NCBI GenBank assembly: GCA_021827225.1
Contig: JAKAXG010000087.1
Location: 1-10,300 of the forward strand
Length of the DNA stretch: 10,300 nucleotides
Reading direction: 5' to 3'
Origin: Actinomycetes bacterium
GTDB taxonomy: Bacteria > Actinomycetota > Acidimicrobiia > Acidimicrobiales > Palsa-688
Part shown: in pieces, positions 1 through 6,826 of the stretch
How the letters are laid out: every line of letters begins with the position of its first letter
Position numbering within the stretch: position 1 is the first letter of the stretch
Program-made: the position numbers and the translations under genes
Notes under the pieces: model-generated
What the model saw: only the letters and a program-made list of their open reading frames with translations
What the model was told of the DNA's origin: nothing
The model's database searches: none

Positions 1-204
1 TGGCGCATCCCGGGTACTTCCTACAGCCACCCCTCGGCGCCGCTGGGCGAGAGGGTGGTCTGTGGGGGACGGTCCCGACCCAGAATCTCCAGAATCTGTA
101 CGCCTTCGCCAAATCTGTACCGCGACCGGCGGCGGATTACCGAAAGCGTCCAGGTTTCGTGAAAAGGTACAGAGTTCGAGGGGGTCAGAGGTGAGCTGAG
201 GTCG
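1..204. other. Left-edge non-coding region with TCTGTAC motifs
   Basis: No convincing gene is visible in these 204 bases, which lie downstream of the ABC1 kinase gene. The 9-mer CCAGAATCT occurs twice in tandem (80-88 and 89-97). The 9-mer AATCTGTAC occurs at 93-101 and 112-120. An inverted heptamer, GTACAGA, lies at 167-173. A minus-strand ATG at 8..6, preceded by AGGAAG eight bases upstream, could start a gene running off the left edge. Only three bases of it follow inside the window, so this is speculation. If it is real, the motifs would lie in its promoter. No clear hairpin terminator for the kinase gene was seen. Confidence 0.4.
93..173. repeat. Triplicated TCTGTAC motif (two direct, one inverted)
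   Basis: TCTGTAC is present at 95-101 and 114-120 on the plus strand, and as its reverse complement GTACAGA at 167-173. The two direct copies extend to AATCTGTAC and start 19 bp apart, about two helical turns. That arrangement is common for tandem regulator sites. The region is noticeably less GC-rich than its surroundings. A role as an operator is inferred; no known regulator consensus was recognised. Confidence 0.35.
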
Positions 205-1830
205 TCAGCGGCCGTGAGCCCGCCGGCGCCCGCCCCGGTGTTCCTCCATCCGCCGGCGGATCAGCTCCCGCCGGGCCTGCAGGTCCCGGTAGCTCATGCG
301 CTCCACGTCCGACGCCACCCCGAGTGACGCCTTGAAGCCCTCCAGGTCGACGGCCTGCCGGCGGGGGTCGACGCCGACCTCGGCGGCTATGCGCTCACCG
401 TGGCGGGAGGTGAAGTACATGGCGATCTGGGTGATCTCCGAGAAGAGGTCCACGTCGGGGGCGAGGGTGGCCAGCGCCCCGTCGATGAACAGCAGGTCCT
501 TGACGTAGAGCATCAGCACCTTGGGGAAGCGGGCGCCGTAGGCCAGCAGCTTCTTGATCATCTCCCGGATCTCGGCCAGGAGCTCGTCGGGTGACATGGC
601 CGTGGGGTCCTTGACCGGCTGGTCGATGCCCAGGTCGCGGATCACCGCGTCGAGGTCGGTGTCGGCCGGCAGCGCTCCCAGGTCGCGCAGGGCGGCCAGC
701 TGCATGCGGGGATCGTTGATGGTGCCGCCCATCAGCATGCGCAGGAAGGCCAGCCGGCGGCCCTGGTCGAGGCGGCCGGTGATGCCGTAGTCGAGCAGCG
801 CCACCTTCCCGTCGGGGCAGACGAACAGGTTGCCGCCGTGGAGGTCGCCGTGGAAGACCCCGTAGAGGGTGGCGCCCTCCAGGAACGAGATCATCAGCGC
901 CCGCACCACCGAGGCGGTGTCGATGCCGGCCGCCTTCATGCCGGCGACGTCGTCGAAGGAGAACCCGCCCAGGCGCTCCATCACCAGCACCCGGCGGGTG
1001 ACCAGGGTGGGGTGGGGGCGGGGCACGATCACCGACCGCTGGTCGGTGGCGGCGAACACCGCCGCCACGTCGAGCATGTTGTCCGCCTCCAGGCGGAAGT
1101 CCAGCTCCTCCACGATGGTCTCGGCGAACAGCTCCACCAGCGCCGGCGGGTTGGCCAGCGCCGACACCGGGATCCGCCCGATCAGGTGGGGGGCGATCCA
1201 GCTCATGGCGGCCAGGTCCCGCCGGACGGTCGTGCCCACCGACGGCCGCTGCACCTTGACCACCACCTCCTCGCCGGTGTGGAGGGTGGCGGCGTGGACC
1301 TGGGCGATGGAGGCGGCGGCCAGCGGCTGGCGGTCGAAGGAGGAGAAGACCTCCTCGATGGTGGCGCCCAACTCCTGCTCCACCACCGCCCGGACCGTCT
1401 CGAACGGCTCGGGCGGCACCCGGTCACGCAGCAGGCGGAACTCGGCGACCAGCTCCGCCGGGAACAGGCCCTCCCCGGAGGAGAGGATCTGACCCAGCTT
1501 TATGTAGGTCGGCCCGAGCGTCTGGAACGCCTGGCGCAGACGGCGCGACAGGCCGCCCCGCGAGATCTCCGGCCGGCCCAGCCGGCGTCCCCGCCGGCGG
1601 TCCAGCACGTACCAGCCGGCCAGCGCCCGGCCCAGCTCCAGCGCCACCCGGACCACGCGGGCGCCGGGCGGCAGCCGGCGCGGCTCGAGGAGTTGTGGGA
1701 CCTGGGCCTGGGTGGCCGCCCGCCGCTCGTCGGCTCCCACCCGCCAGGTCAGGGCGGTGGGGTCGACTAGCCAGGGGGGGTTGGCGCTGAAGGCGCCGAC
1801 GGACAGGTCGGCGGGGGAGACCGACGGCAT
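205..1830 (-). CDS. ABC1/UbiB (AarF) family atypical kinase
   Basis: This 541-residue protein belongs to the ABC1/ADCK/UbiB family of protein-kinase-like ATPases. The family is linked to isoprenoid quinone metabolism and membrane lipid homeostasis, but its substrates are mostly unknown. Diagnostic motifs are visible in order: the family-specific KxGQ motif (KLGQILSS, K111-Q114), the alanine-rich nucleotide loop AAASIAQVHA (171-180), the lysine in VVVKVQRP (K192), the catalytic loop HGDLHGGNLF (D329, N334), and the metal-binding DYG (D347) in place of DFG. Residues 1-60 are a poorly conserved leader. The C-terminus is Arg-rich (RRRMEEHRGGRRR) and I see no hydrophobic tail, whereas many UbiB proteins end in transmembrane helices. 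The ATG has no Shine-Dalgarno but has TAGTTT six bases upstream. The gene is divergent from the acuI-like gene. The family call is secure; the substrate is unknown. Confidence 0.93.
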   Translation of the reverse strand: MPSVSPADLSVGAFSANPPWLVDPTALTWRVGADERRAATQAQVPQLLEPRRLPPGARVVRVALELGRALAGWYVLDRRRGRRLGRPEISRGGLSRRLRQAFQTLGPTYIKLGQILSSGEGLFPAELVAEFRLLRDRVPPEPFETVRAVVEQELGATIEEVFSSFDRQPLAAASIAQVHAATLHTGEEVVVKVQRPSVGTTVRRDLAAMSWIAPHLIGRIPVSALANPPALVELFAETIVEELDFRLEADNMLDVAAVFAATDQRSVIVPRPHPTLVTRRVLVMERLGGFSFDDVAGMKAAGIDTASVVRALMISFLEGATLYGVFHGDLHGGNLFVCPDGKVALLDYGITGRLDQGRRLAFLRMLMGGTINDPRMQLAALRDLGALPADTDLDAVIRDLGIDQPVKDPTAMSPDELLAEIREMIKKLLAYGARFPKVLMLYVKDLLFIDGALATLAPDVDLFSEITQIAMYFTSRHGERIAAEVGVDPRRQAVDLEGFKASLGVASDVERMSYRDLQARRELIRRRMEEHRGGRRRAHGR

Positions 1831-1836
1831 CGAGGC

Positions 1837-1842
1837 AAACTA
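1837..1842 (-). promoter_or_regulatory. Candidate leaderless -10 box of the ABC1 kinase gene
   Basis: Reading the minus strand, TAGTTT is followed by six bases (GCCTCG) and then the ATG. This is the spacing expected if transcription starts at or next to the start codon. No purine-rich Shine-Dalgarno is present. The expected -35 position, about 17 bp upstream, falls inside the palindrome at 1859-1875. Confidence 0.5.
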
Positions 1843-1858
1843 CCGCAGCGCCCGCCCC

Positions 1859-1875
1859 TAACCGCCGGGCGGTTA
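1859..1875. promoter_or_regulatory. Perfect 17-bp palindrome, likely operator for divergent promoters
   Basis: TAACCGCCGGGCGGTTA has two perfect 8-bp arms (1859-1866 and 1868-1875) around a single central G. It sits in the 55-bp gap between the ABC1 kinase gene and the acuI-like gene. Its right end overlaps the first two bases of the -10 box proposed for the rightward gene. Its left end falls where the -35 element of the leftward gene would be. Length and symmetry resemble operators of TetR-family repressors, which often control acyl-CoA and reductase genes. That assignment is inference, and no regulator gene is nearby. Confidence 0.5.
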
Positions 1876-1879
1876 GCTT
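1874..1879 (+). promoter_or_regulatory. Candidate leaderless -10 box of the acuI-like gene
   Basis: TAGCTT is followed by six bases (GGCGCC) and then the ATG at 1886. No Shine-Dalgarno is present, so a leaderless transcript is likely. The box overlaps the right arm of the palindrome at 1859-1875, so a bound protein would block it. Confidence 0.5.
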
Positions 1880-1885
1880 GGCGCC

Positions 1886-2881
1886 ATGTCAGGATCAGCC
1901 TTCCGGGCCTTCGTGGCCGCCAAGACCGACGACGGCTTCCGCCGGGGAATCGCCGACTTTCCCGCCTCCGACCTGCCCGGCGACGGCGTGCTGATCGACG
2001 TGGAGTGGTCGAGCGTCAACTACAAGGACGCCCTGGCTTCCACCCCGGAGGGCAGGGTGGCCCGCATCTCGCCGCTGATCCCCGGCATCGACCTGGCCGG
2101 CCGGGTGGCCGAGGACGGCGGCGGGTTCTCGGCCGGCACCGCGGTGCTGGCCCACGGCTACGACATCGGAGTGGCCCGCCACGGGGGTTTCGCCGAGCGG
2201 GCCCGGGTCCCCGCGGAGTGGCTCGTCGCGCTGCCGACCGGGCTCGACACCCGGGAGGCGATGGTGATCGGAACCGCCGGCTACACCGCCGCCCTGTCGG
2301 TGATCCGCCTGCAGGAGCACGGCCTCACCCCGGAGGCCGGACCGGTGCTGGTCACCGGGGCCACCGGAGGGGTGGGCAGCACGGCGGTCAACCTGCTGGC
2401 CGGGCTGGGCTTCGAGGTGGTCGCCAGCACCGGCAAGGCTGACAGCCACGAGTACCTCCGGGAGCTGGGAGCGGTGGACATCATCGACCGGGCCACCCTC
2501 GGCGAGTCCGTGGGCAAGCCGCTGGACTCGATGCTGTGGGCCGGGGCCGTCGACTGCGTGGGTGGCGTCACCCTGGCCAACGTGCTGGCCCGGATCCGCT
2601 ACGGCGGGGCGGTGGCGGCGTCGGGCCTGACCGGAGGCCCGCAGATACCCACCACCGTGATGCCGTTCATCCTGCGGGGGGTCTCGTTGCTGGGTGTGGA
2701 CTCGGTGCAGACACCGATCGACACCCGCCGCCGGGTGTGGGAGCGGCTGGCCGGCGACCTCAAGCCGGCCGGCCTGGAGGCGATCGGCACCACCATCGAG
2801 CTGGACGACCTCGACGGCGTGCTCGCCCGGATCCTGTCAGGCGGGGTGACCGGGCGCTACGTGGTCCGCACCGGCGGCTAG
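1886..2881 (+). CDS. acuI: AcuI/YhdH-type NADPH-dependent acrylyl-CoA reductase (MDR family)
   Basis: This 331-residue protein is a zinc-free medium-chain dehydrogenase/reductase of the YhdH/AcuI branch. AcuI reduces acrylyl-CoA to propionyl-CoA with NADPH in the cytoplasm, in DMSP, acrylate or 3-hydroxypropionate metabolism. The N-terminal catalytic half contains SSVNYKDALA (42-51) and PGIDLAGRV (66-74). The Rossmann half has the nucleotide-binding GATGGVG (158-164) and STGK (181-184), consistent with NADPH. WAGAVDCVGG (218-227) and PFILRGVSLLGVDSV (260-274) are characteristic of this branch. The zinc-ligand cysteines of classical alcohol dehydrogenases are not evident. Length matches the family (about 325-330). 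The gene converges with the peroxiredoxin gene and shares a CTAG with its stop. Substrate is inferred from family; a broader quinone or enoyl reductase activity is possible. Confidence 0.85.
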   Translation: MSGSAFRAFVAAKTDDGFRRGIADFPASDLPGDGVLIDVEWSSVNYKDALASTPEGRVARISPLIPGIDLAGRVAEDGGGFSAGTAVLAHGYDIGVARHGGFAERARVPAEWLVALPTGLDTREAMVIGTAGYTAALSVIRLQEHGLTPEAGPVLVTGATGGVGSTAVNLLAGLGFEVVASTGKADSHEYLRELGAVDIIDRATLGESVGKPLDSMLWAGAVDCVGGVTLANVLARIRYGGAVAASGLTGGPQIPTTVMPFILRGVSLLGVDSVQTPIDTRRRVWERLAGDLKPAGLEAIGTTIELDDLDGVLARILSGGVTGRYVVRTGG

Positions 2882-3339
2882 GCGTTCAGCGCGGCCAGCA
2901 GCTTCTTCGGGGTGTCGGCCGGGGAGATCTTGTACCACACCTCGGCGAGCCGGCCGTCGGCGTCGACGAGGAAGGCGGAGCGCAGGATGCCCATGTACTT
3001 GCGGCCGTACATCGACCGCTCGGTCCACACGCCGTAGGCCTCGGCCACGGAGTGGTCCTCGTCGGCCAGCAGGGGGAAGCCCAGCCCGTACTTCTGGTCG
3101 AACTTGGCCTGCTTGGCGGAGGGATCGGGGCTGATGCCGATGACTCCGTTGTCGCCGATCTGGTCGAGGACGTCGCGCAGCCCGCACGCCTGGGTGGTGC
3201 ACCCCGGCGTGTCGGCTTTGGGGTAGAAGTACACGAGCACCGACCGTCCCCGGTAGTCCTTCAGGTGGATGACCTTGCCGGTCTGGTCGTGCAGGGAGAA
3301 CTCGGGGGCTTTGTCGCCGACCTTCAGGTGCTGGGCCAT
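2878..3339 (-). CDS. bcp: BCP-type thiol peroxidase (peroxiredoxin Q)
   Basis: This 153-residue peroxiredoxin of the AhpC/TSA fold reduces hydrogen peroxide and organic hydroperoxides in the cytoplasm, normally using thioredoxin. VGDKAPEFSL (7-16) is the typical N-terminal motif. The active site is YPKADTPGCTTQACGLRD (39-56), with peroxidatic Cys47 preceded by the family Thr-Pro-Gly. A second cysteine, Cys52, lies five residues later, the resolving-cysteine position of atypical 2-Cys BCP enzymes. Later conserved segments are GISPD (68-72), FPLLAD (88-93) and AFLVDADG (122-129). Length is normal for BCP. The ATG has TAGCAT seven bases upstream and no Shine-Dalgarno. The gene is divergent from the LLM oxidoreductase gene and convergent with the acuI-like gene. 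No OxyR-like site was recognised. Confidence 0.95.
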   Translation of the reverse strand: MAQHLKVGDKAPEFSLHDQTGKVIHLKDYRGRSVLVYFYPKADTPGCTTQACGLRDVLDQIGDNGVIGISPDPSAKQAKFDQKYGLGFPLLADEDHSVAEAYGVWTERSMYGRKYMGILRSAFLVDADGRLAEVWYKISPADTPKKLLAALNA

Positions 3340-3346
3340 GGTCCGG

Positions 3347-3352
3347 ATGCTA
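3347..3352 (-). promoter_or_regulatory. Candidate leaderless -10 box of bcp
   Basis: On the minus strand TAGCAT is followed by seven bases (CCGGACC) and then the bcp ATG. No Shine-Dalgarno intervenes. The 74-bp gap to the divergent LLM gene is otherwise a GC-rich stretch built of CCGG-type repeats, with a -10-like box at each end and no recognisable -35 hexamer. Confidence 0.45.
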
Positions 3353-3401
3353 GAAGACGCCGGCCCCCGGCCCGGCGGCCGGAAGGTCCGGTCGGGGCTT
3401 C

Positions 3402-3407
3402 TACTGT
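3402..3407 (+). promoter_or_regulatory. Candidate leaderless -10 box of the LLM oxidoreductase gene
   Basis: TACTGT is followed by six bases (CGGGGG) and then the ATG at 3414. The G-run could be mistaken for a Shine-Dalgarno but directly abuts the ATG, so it is too close. The spacing equals that upstream of the acuI-like gene and the ABC1 kinase gene. Confidence 0.45.
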
Positions 3408-3413
3408 CGGGGG

Positions 3414-4292
3414 ATGCGAATCGGAATCGTGCTACCCCAGACCGCCGGCGCCACGTGGGAGCGGGCGTCGCGCACCGCCGCCCACGCCGAGGAGGCCGGG
3501 TTCGACTCGGTGTGGGTGATCGACCACCTGAACGGCTTCCCCCCGGAGGGCGGGATCATGGAAGCCTGGACCATGCTGTCGGCGCTGGCCGCCACCACCT
3601 CGCGCATCGGCCTGGGCGCCCAGGTGTTCTGCCAGTCGTTCCGCAACCCGGCGTTGATGGCCAAGATGGCCACCACCCTGCAGCACATCAGCGGCGGCCG
3701 GCTGCAGTTCCTGATCGGGGCCGGCTGGTACCAGGAGGAGTACGAGGCCTTCGGTTACCCGTTCCCGGCCGCCGGGGTCCGGGTCGAGGAGCTGCGCGAC
3801 ACGGTCCGGATCTGCCGGGGGATGTGGGAGTCCGGCGGGGAACCTTTTTCCTACGAGGGCAGGCACTACTCGGTGAGGTCGGTCATGAACCGCCCGGCGC
3901 CCGAGCACCCCATCTCCATAGGGGTGGGCGGCAGGGGAGCGCGGGTGCTGGACCTGACCGCCGCCGAGGCCGACGAGTGGAACTGCCCGGCGGCGGCCCT
4001 GCCCCAGTACCCGCAGCTGAAGCGGACGCTCGAGGAGCGCCTCGAAGCGCACGGCCGTCAGGTCCGGCGCACCTTGCAACTGGTGTTCGCTCCCGGGGAG
4101 GAAGCCGTCCCCGCCGGCCTGGCCGGGTTCAATCCCGACCTGGGCCTGCGGGGCTCGACCGGCCAGATGGTGGACCGCCTCGGCCAGCTGGCCGAGGACG
4201 GCATAAGCGGGGTGTTCGGGATGGTGGCGAACCGGGCCGCCCTGGAAGCGGTCGCCGCCGTCCTGCCCGAGCTGCAGGCGGTCGGCGCCTAG
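3414..4292 (+). CDS. LLM-class (F420-dependent type) flavin oxidoreductase
   Basis: This 292-residue protein is a luciferase-like monooxygenase-fold TIM barrel. The start MRIGIVLPQT, followed by AEEAGFDSVWVIDHL (25-39), is typical of the F420-dependent branch abundant in Actinomycetota. Other class markers are SRIGLGAQV (63-71), RNPALMAKMATTLQHISGGR (77-96), IGAGWYQEEYEAFGYPF (101-117), the ERVxxLxE-like helix RVEELRDTVRI (123-133), and PISIGVGGRGARVLDLTAAEADEWN (166-190). Members move hydride between reduced F420 and small organic substrates, or oxidise alcohols. The substrate cannot be read from sequence, and FMN use cannot be excluded. The protein is somewhat shorter than members of about 330-350 residues but looks complete. 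Its stop interlocks with that of fabF through CTAG at 4289-4292. No functional link to the fab genes is evident. Confidence 0.88.
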   Translation: MRIGIVLPQTAGATWERASRTAAHAEEAGFDSVWVIDHLNGFPPEGGIMEAWTMLSALAATTSRIGLGAQVFCQSFRNPALMAKMATTLQHISGGRLQFLIGAGWYQEEYEAFGYPFPAAGVRVEELRDTVRICRGMWESGGEPFSYEGRHYSVRSVMNRPAPEHPISIGVGGRGARVLDLTAAEADEWNCPAAALPQYPQLKRTLEERLEAHGRQVRRTLQLVFAPGEEAVPAGLAGFNPDLGLRGSTGQMVDRLGQLAEDGISGVFGMVANRAALEAVAAVLPELQAVGA

Positions 4293-5506
4293 CCCTCCAC
4301 CGGGGCCATGACGATGCTGCCGTTGTGGCCGCCGAAGCCGAAGCTGTTCGACAGGGCCGGCCCGGGCTGCCACTCGCGGGGGGAGCCGCTCACCACGTCC
4401 AGCCTGATCTCCGGGTCCTGCTCGGTGAGGCCGACGGTGGGGGGGATCAACCCGTGGGTGATGGTGAGGGCCAGCGCCACCGCCTCCAGGGAGCCGGCGG
4501 CGCCGAGCGAGTGGCCGGTGATGCCCTTGATCGAGGTGACCGCCGGCCCCGGCGTGCCGAACACCTTGGTGATGGCCACGCTCTCGGCCAGGTCGTTGGC
4601 CGGGGTGGACGTCCCGTGGGCGTTGATGTGGGTGACCGCCTCGGCGCTGATGCCGGCGTCGAGGAGGGCCTGCTCCATGCAGGCGACGGCCCCGCCGCCG
4701 TCGGGGGGTGGGGCGGTGATGTGATGGGCGTCGGCGGTGCTGGCCGCCCCGAGGATCTCGGCGTAGATGTGCGCCCCCCGGGCCCGGGCCCGCTCCAGCT
4801 CCTCGAGCACCAGCACGGCGCCGCCCTCGGCTATCACGAAGCCGTCGCGTTTGGCGTCGAAGGGCATCGACACCCCGCTGGTGGACAGCGCCGTCATGTT
4901 GGCGAAGCCGGCCTCCCCGAGGGGGGTGATGGCCGCCTCGGACGAACCGGCGAACACCACGTCGCAGCGGGCGGAGGCCACCAGCCGGGCGCCGGCCCCG
5001 ACGCTCTGGGTCCCGGCCGCGCAGGCGGTGACGATGGCCTCGCACGGCCCCCGGAATCCGTAACGCATGGACACGTCGGCGGCGGCCCGGTTGCCCATCA
5101 TCATGGGGACCAGGAACGGGCTCACCCGCCGGGCGCCCCGGTCCCGCAGGACGGCGAGCTGGTCCTCGATGGTCTCGATCCCGCCGATCCCGGTGCCGAT
5201 GATCACCCCGCCCCGGTCGGGATCGACCGCCAGGGCCTCGATCCCGCCGGCGTCGTCGAGGGCTTCGGCGGCGGCCACCGCCGCGAACTGGGTGAAGCGG
5301 TCCACCCGGCGCAGCTCCTTGGGGCCGTACACCGAGGTGGCGTCGAAGCCGGAGACCCTGCGGGGGCCCTCGGGGGCGGGGCCGAGGAGCCCCTGCCAGA
5401 AGGCGTCGCGGCCGATGCCGCACGGTCCCACCACGCCCAGGCCGGTGACCGCCACCCGGCGGCCCGGGACGCCGGGGCGGCCGTCGGCGGGGAAGAGAGC
5501 CTGCAT
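4289..5506 (-). CDS. fabF: Beta-ketoacyl-ACP synthase II (FabF)
   Basis: This 405-residue condensing enzyme elongates acyl chains by decarboxylative Claisen condensation of acyl-enzyme with malonyl-ACP in the cytoplasm. RRVAVTGLGVVGPCG (16-30) opens the thiolase fold. The catalytic triad is complete: Cys162 in VTACAAGT, His297 in NAHGTSTP and His332 in GITGHSLGAAGS, with Lys327 nearby. NSFGFGGHN (387-395) is the C-terminal glycine-rich motif. The start was chosen at 5506 because its ATG shares one base with the acpP stop (TGATG), giving translational coupling and a normal length. The open frame extends further upstream, but only through acpP in another frame. About 15 extra residues precede the first strand. 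The residue three after the TACAAG segment is Gln where FabF enzymes often have His. It is the last gene of the fab cluster. Confidence 0.96.
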   Translation of the reverse strand: MQALFPADGRPGVPGRRVAVTGLGVVGPCGIGRDAFWQGLLGPAPEGPRRVSGFDATSVYGPKELRRVDRFTQFAAVAAAEALDDAGGIEALAVDPDRGGVIIGTGIGGIETIEDQLAVLRDRGARRVSPFLVPMMMGNRAAADVSMRYGFRGPCEAIVTACAAGTQSVGAGARLVASARCDVVFAGSSEAAITPLGEAGFANMTALSTSGVSMPFDAKRDGFVIAEGGAVLVLEELERARARGAHIYAEILGAASTADAHHITAPPPDGGGAVACMEQALLDAGISAEAVTHINAHGTSTPANDLAESVAITKVFGTPGPAVTSIKGITGHSLGAAGSLEAVALALTITHGLIPPTVGLTEQDPEIRLDVVSGSPREWQPGPALSNSFGFGGHNGSIVMAPVEG

Positions 5507-5745
5507 CAGAGCTTCGAGGTCACCAGAGTGAAGGCCTGGCCGACCGTCTCGACACCCTCGAGCTCCGACTCGTCGACGGTGATGTCGAACTGCTCCTCCA
5601 GGGCCATCACCAGTTCGACCAGGTCGAGGCTGTCGGCGTCGAGGTCGTCGGCGAAGCTGGCCTCGGGGGTGACCTTCTCCGGCTCGACCTGCAGTACCTC
5701 CACGGCGCACTGCTTGAACTTGTCGAAAGCCTCGTTGTTGTCCAC
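5506..5745 (-). CDS. acpP: Acyl carrier protein
   Basis: This 79-residue acidic four-helix protein carries growing acyl chains as thioesters on 4'-phosphopantetheine. The attachment site is Ser39 in DLDADSLDLVEL (34-45), the standard DSL motif. Length, acidity and the run LVMALEEQFDI (44-54) are typical. The start is GTG at 5745, preceded by GGAAGGA (5751-5757) with a five-base gap. An ATG 14 bases upstream is out of frame, so the GTG stands. The gene lies between fabH and fabF, which matches its role as shared substrate carrier. Its TGA stop overlaps the fabF ATG by one base. Confidence 0.97.
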   Translation of the reverse strand: MDNNEAFDKFKQCAVEVLQVEPEKVTPEASFADDLDADSLDLVELVMALEEQFDITVDESELEGVETVGQAFTLVTSKL

Positions 5746-5757
5746 GGTTGTCCTTCC
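5746..5757 (-). promoter_or_regulatory. Shine-Dalgarno fixing the GTG start of acpP
   Basis: GGAAGGA on the minus strand (5757..5751), five bases before the GTG at 5745, explains initiation at a non-ATG codon. The 97-bp fabH-acpP gap also holds TACATT (5826..5821). That could be an internal -10 box giving extra acpP transcript, but no matching -35 was seen. Confidence 0.6.
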
Positions 5758-5842
5758 ATTGGTGTGTGCGAACGGTCGGCTACCGGCCGAGGGGATCGAC
5801 CGGGTCGGAGCCTGACGAAAAATGTAGTCGTGGGCGCGGTCT

Positions 5843-6826
5843 TTACCGGCTCTGCCACCGCCAGACCGCCGATGCCCACGTCATTCCGGCGCCGAAGCCG
5901 GCCATCAGGATGTGGTCGCCCTCCCGCACCCGGCCGGCGTCGATGGCCTCGATGAGCGCCAGGGGGATCGACGCCGAGCTGGTGTTGCCGGTGTGGTCGA
6001 TGACCGAGGCGATGCGGTCGGCGGGCAGGCCCAGGCGGGAGGCGGCGGCCTCCATGATGCGGATGTTGGCCTGGTGGGGCACGAACAGGGCGATGTCGTC
6101 GATGCCCAGCTTGGCCCGTTCCAGCGAGGCCCTGGCCGACTCCACCGTCGCCAGGACCGCCCGCCGGAACACCTCCTTGCCGCGCATGACCATCCCCGAG
6201 CCGTGCTGGGCGTAGAGGAGGGGCACCAGGTTGCCGTCGACGCCGAGGTCCCAGCCGAGCAGCGAACCCTCGCCCGGTACCGCCTCCACCACCACCGCTC
6301 CGGCGCCGTCACCGAAGAGGAAGGCGTTGGTGCGGTCCTCCCAGTTGGTGGCCCGGGTGAGGGTCTCGGCTCCGATGAGCAGCACCCGCTCGGCCCCGGC
6401 CGAGATCAGCCCGCTGGCGGTCACCAGGCCGTAGGTGAAGCCGGCGCACGCCGCGTTCAGGTCCATGGCCCCGCCTCCCACGCCGAGGGCGGCGGCCACC
6501 GCCGCCGAGTTGGCGGGGATGAGCTGGTCGGGCGTGGTGGTGCACAGGACCACCACGCTGATGTCGCGCGCGTCGACCCCGGCCCGCTCGAGGGCCTTGC
6601 GTCCGGCCTCCGCGGCCAGGGTGCCGGTGGTGCCCAGCCCGTTCTCGGGCGGCTGCTCCGGAGGGGCCGGATCCACGAACGGCCCGGTGGCGGCCCGCCG
6701 GGTGCGGATGCCGCTGCGCTCGAAGATCCACTCGTCGGTGGTGTCGAACAGCGTGGTGATGTCCTCGTTGGTGACGACCCGCTCGGGCAGGGCGGTGCCC
6801 CAGCCGGTGATGGTGACGCCGGTCAT
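5843..6826 (-). CDS. fabH: Beta-ketoacyl-ACP synthase III (FabH)
   Basis: This 327-residue enzyme starts fatty acid synthesis by condensing an acyl-CoA primer with malonyl-ACP. The Cys-His-Asn triad is complete: Cys127 in LNAACAGFTYGL, His251 in FVPHQAN and Asn281 in HTGNTSSASIP. The N-terminal DEWIFERSGIRTRR (31-44) and the C-terminal GFGAGMTWASAVWRW (310-324) are standard. The start at 6826 was chosen because MTGVTITGWGTALPERVV matches the family N-terminus and its ATG overlaps the fabD stop by four bases (ATGA). The frame stays open far upstream through fabD, but that is a shadow. A Pro-rich segment (about 46-66) makes the loop after the first conserved block longer than usual. Primer preference, straight or branched, cannot be judged from sequence. 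Confidence 0.95.
   Translation of the reverse strand: MTGVTITGWGTALPERVVTNEDITTLFDTTDEWIFERSGIRTRRAATGPFVDPAPPEQPPENGLGTTGTLAAEAGRKALERAGVDARDISVVVLCTTTPDQLIPANSAAVAAALGVGGGAMDLNAACAGFTYGLVTASGLISAGAERVLLIGAETLTRATNWEDRTNAFLFGDGAGAVVVEAVPGEGSLLGWDLGVDGNLVPLLYAQHGSGMVMRGKEVFRRAVLATVESARASLERAKLGIDDIALFVPHQANIRIMEAAASRLGLPADRIASVIDHTGNTSSASIPLALIEAIDAGRVREGDHILMAGFGAGMTWASAVWRWQSR

Noticed and set aside
3432..5423. A 663-codon minus-strand open frame
   Set aside because: It overlaps fabF and the LLM gene in wrong frames and is Arg/Gly-rich without any family signature.
5507..5710. Upstream extension of FabF by 68 residues
   Set aside because: The extra residues are an acpP shadow in another frame. 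The ATG at 5506, overlapping the acpP stop, gives a normal-length FabF.
5757..5759. ATG just upstream of acpP as an alternative start
   Set aside because: It is 14 bases from the GTG and so out of frame with acpP. The GTG has its own Shine-Dalgarno.
3269..5815. An 848-codon plus-strand open frame
   Set aside because: It runs antisense through fabF and acpP and out of frame through the LLM gene, with low-complexity GC-driven composition and no domain motifs.
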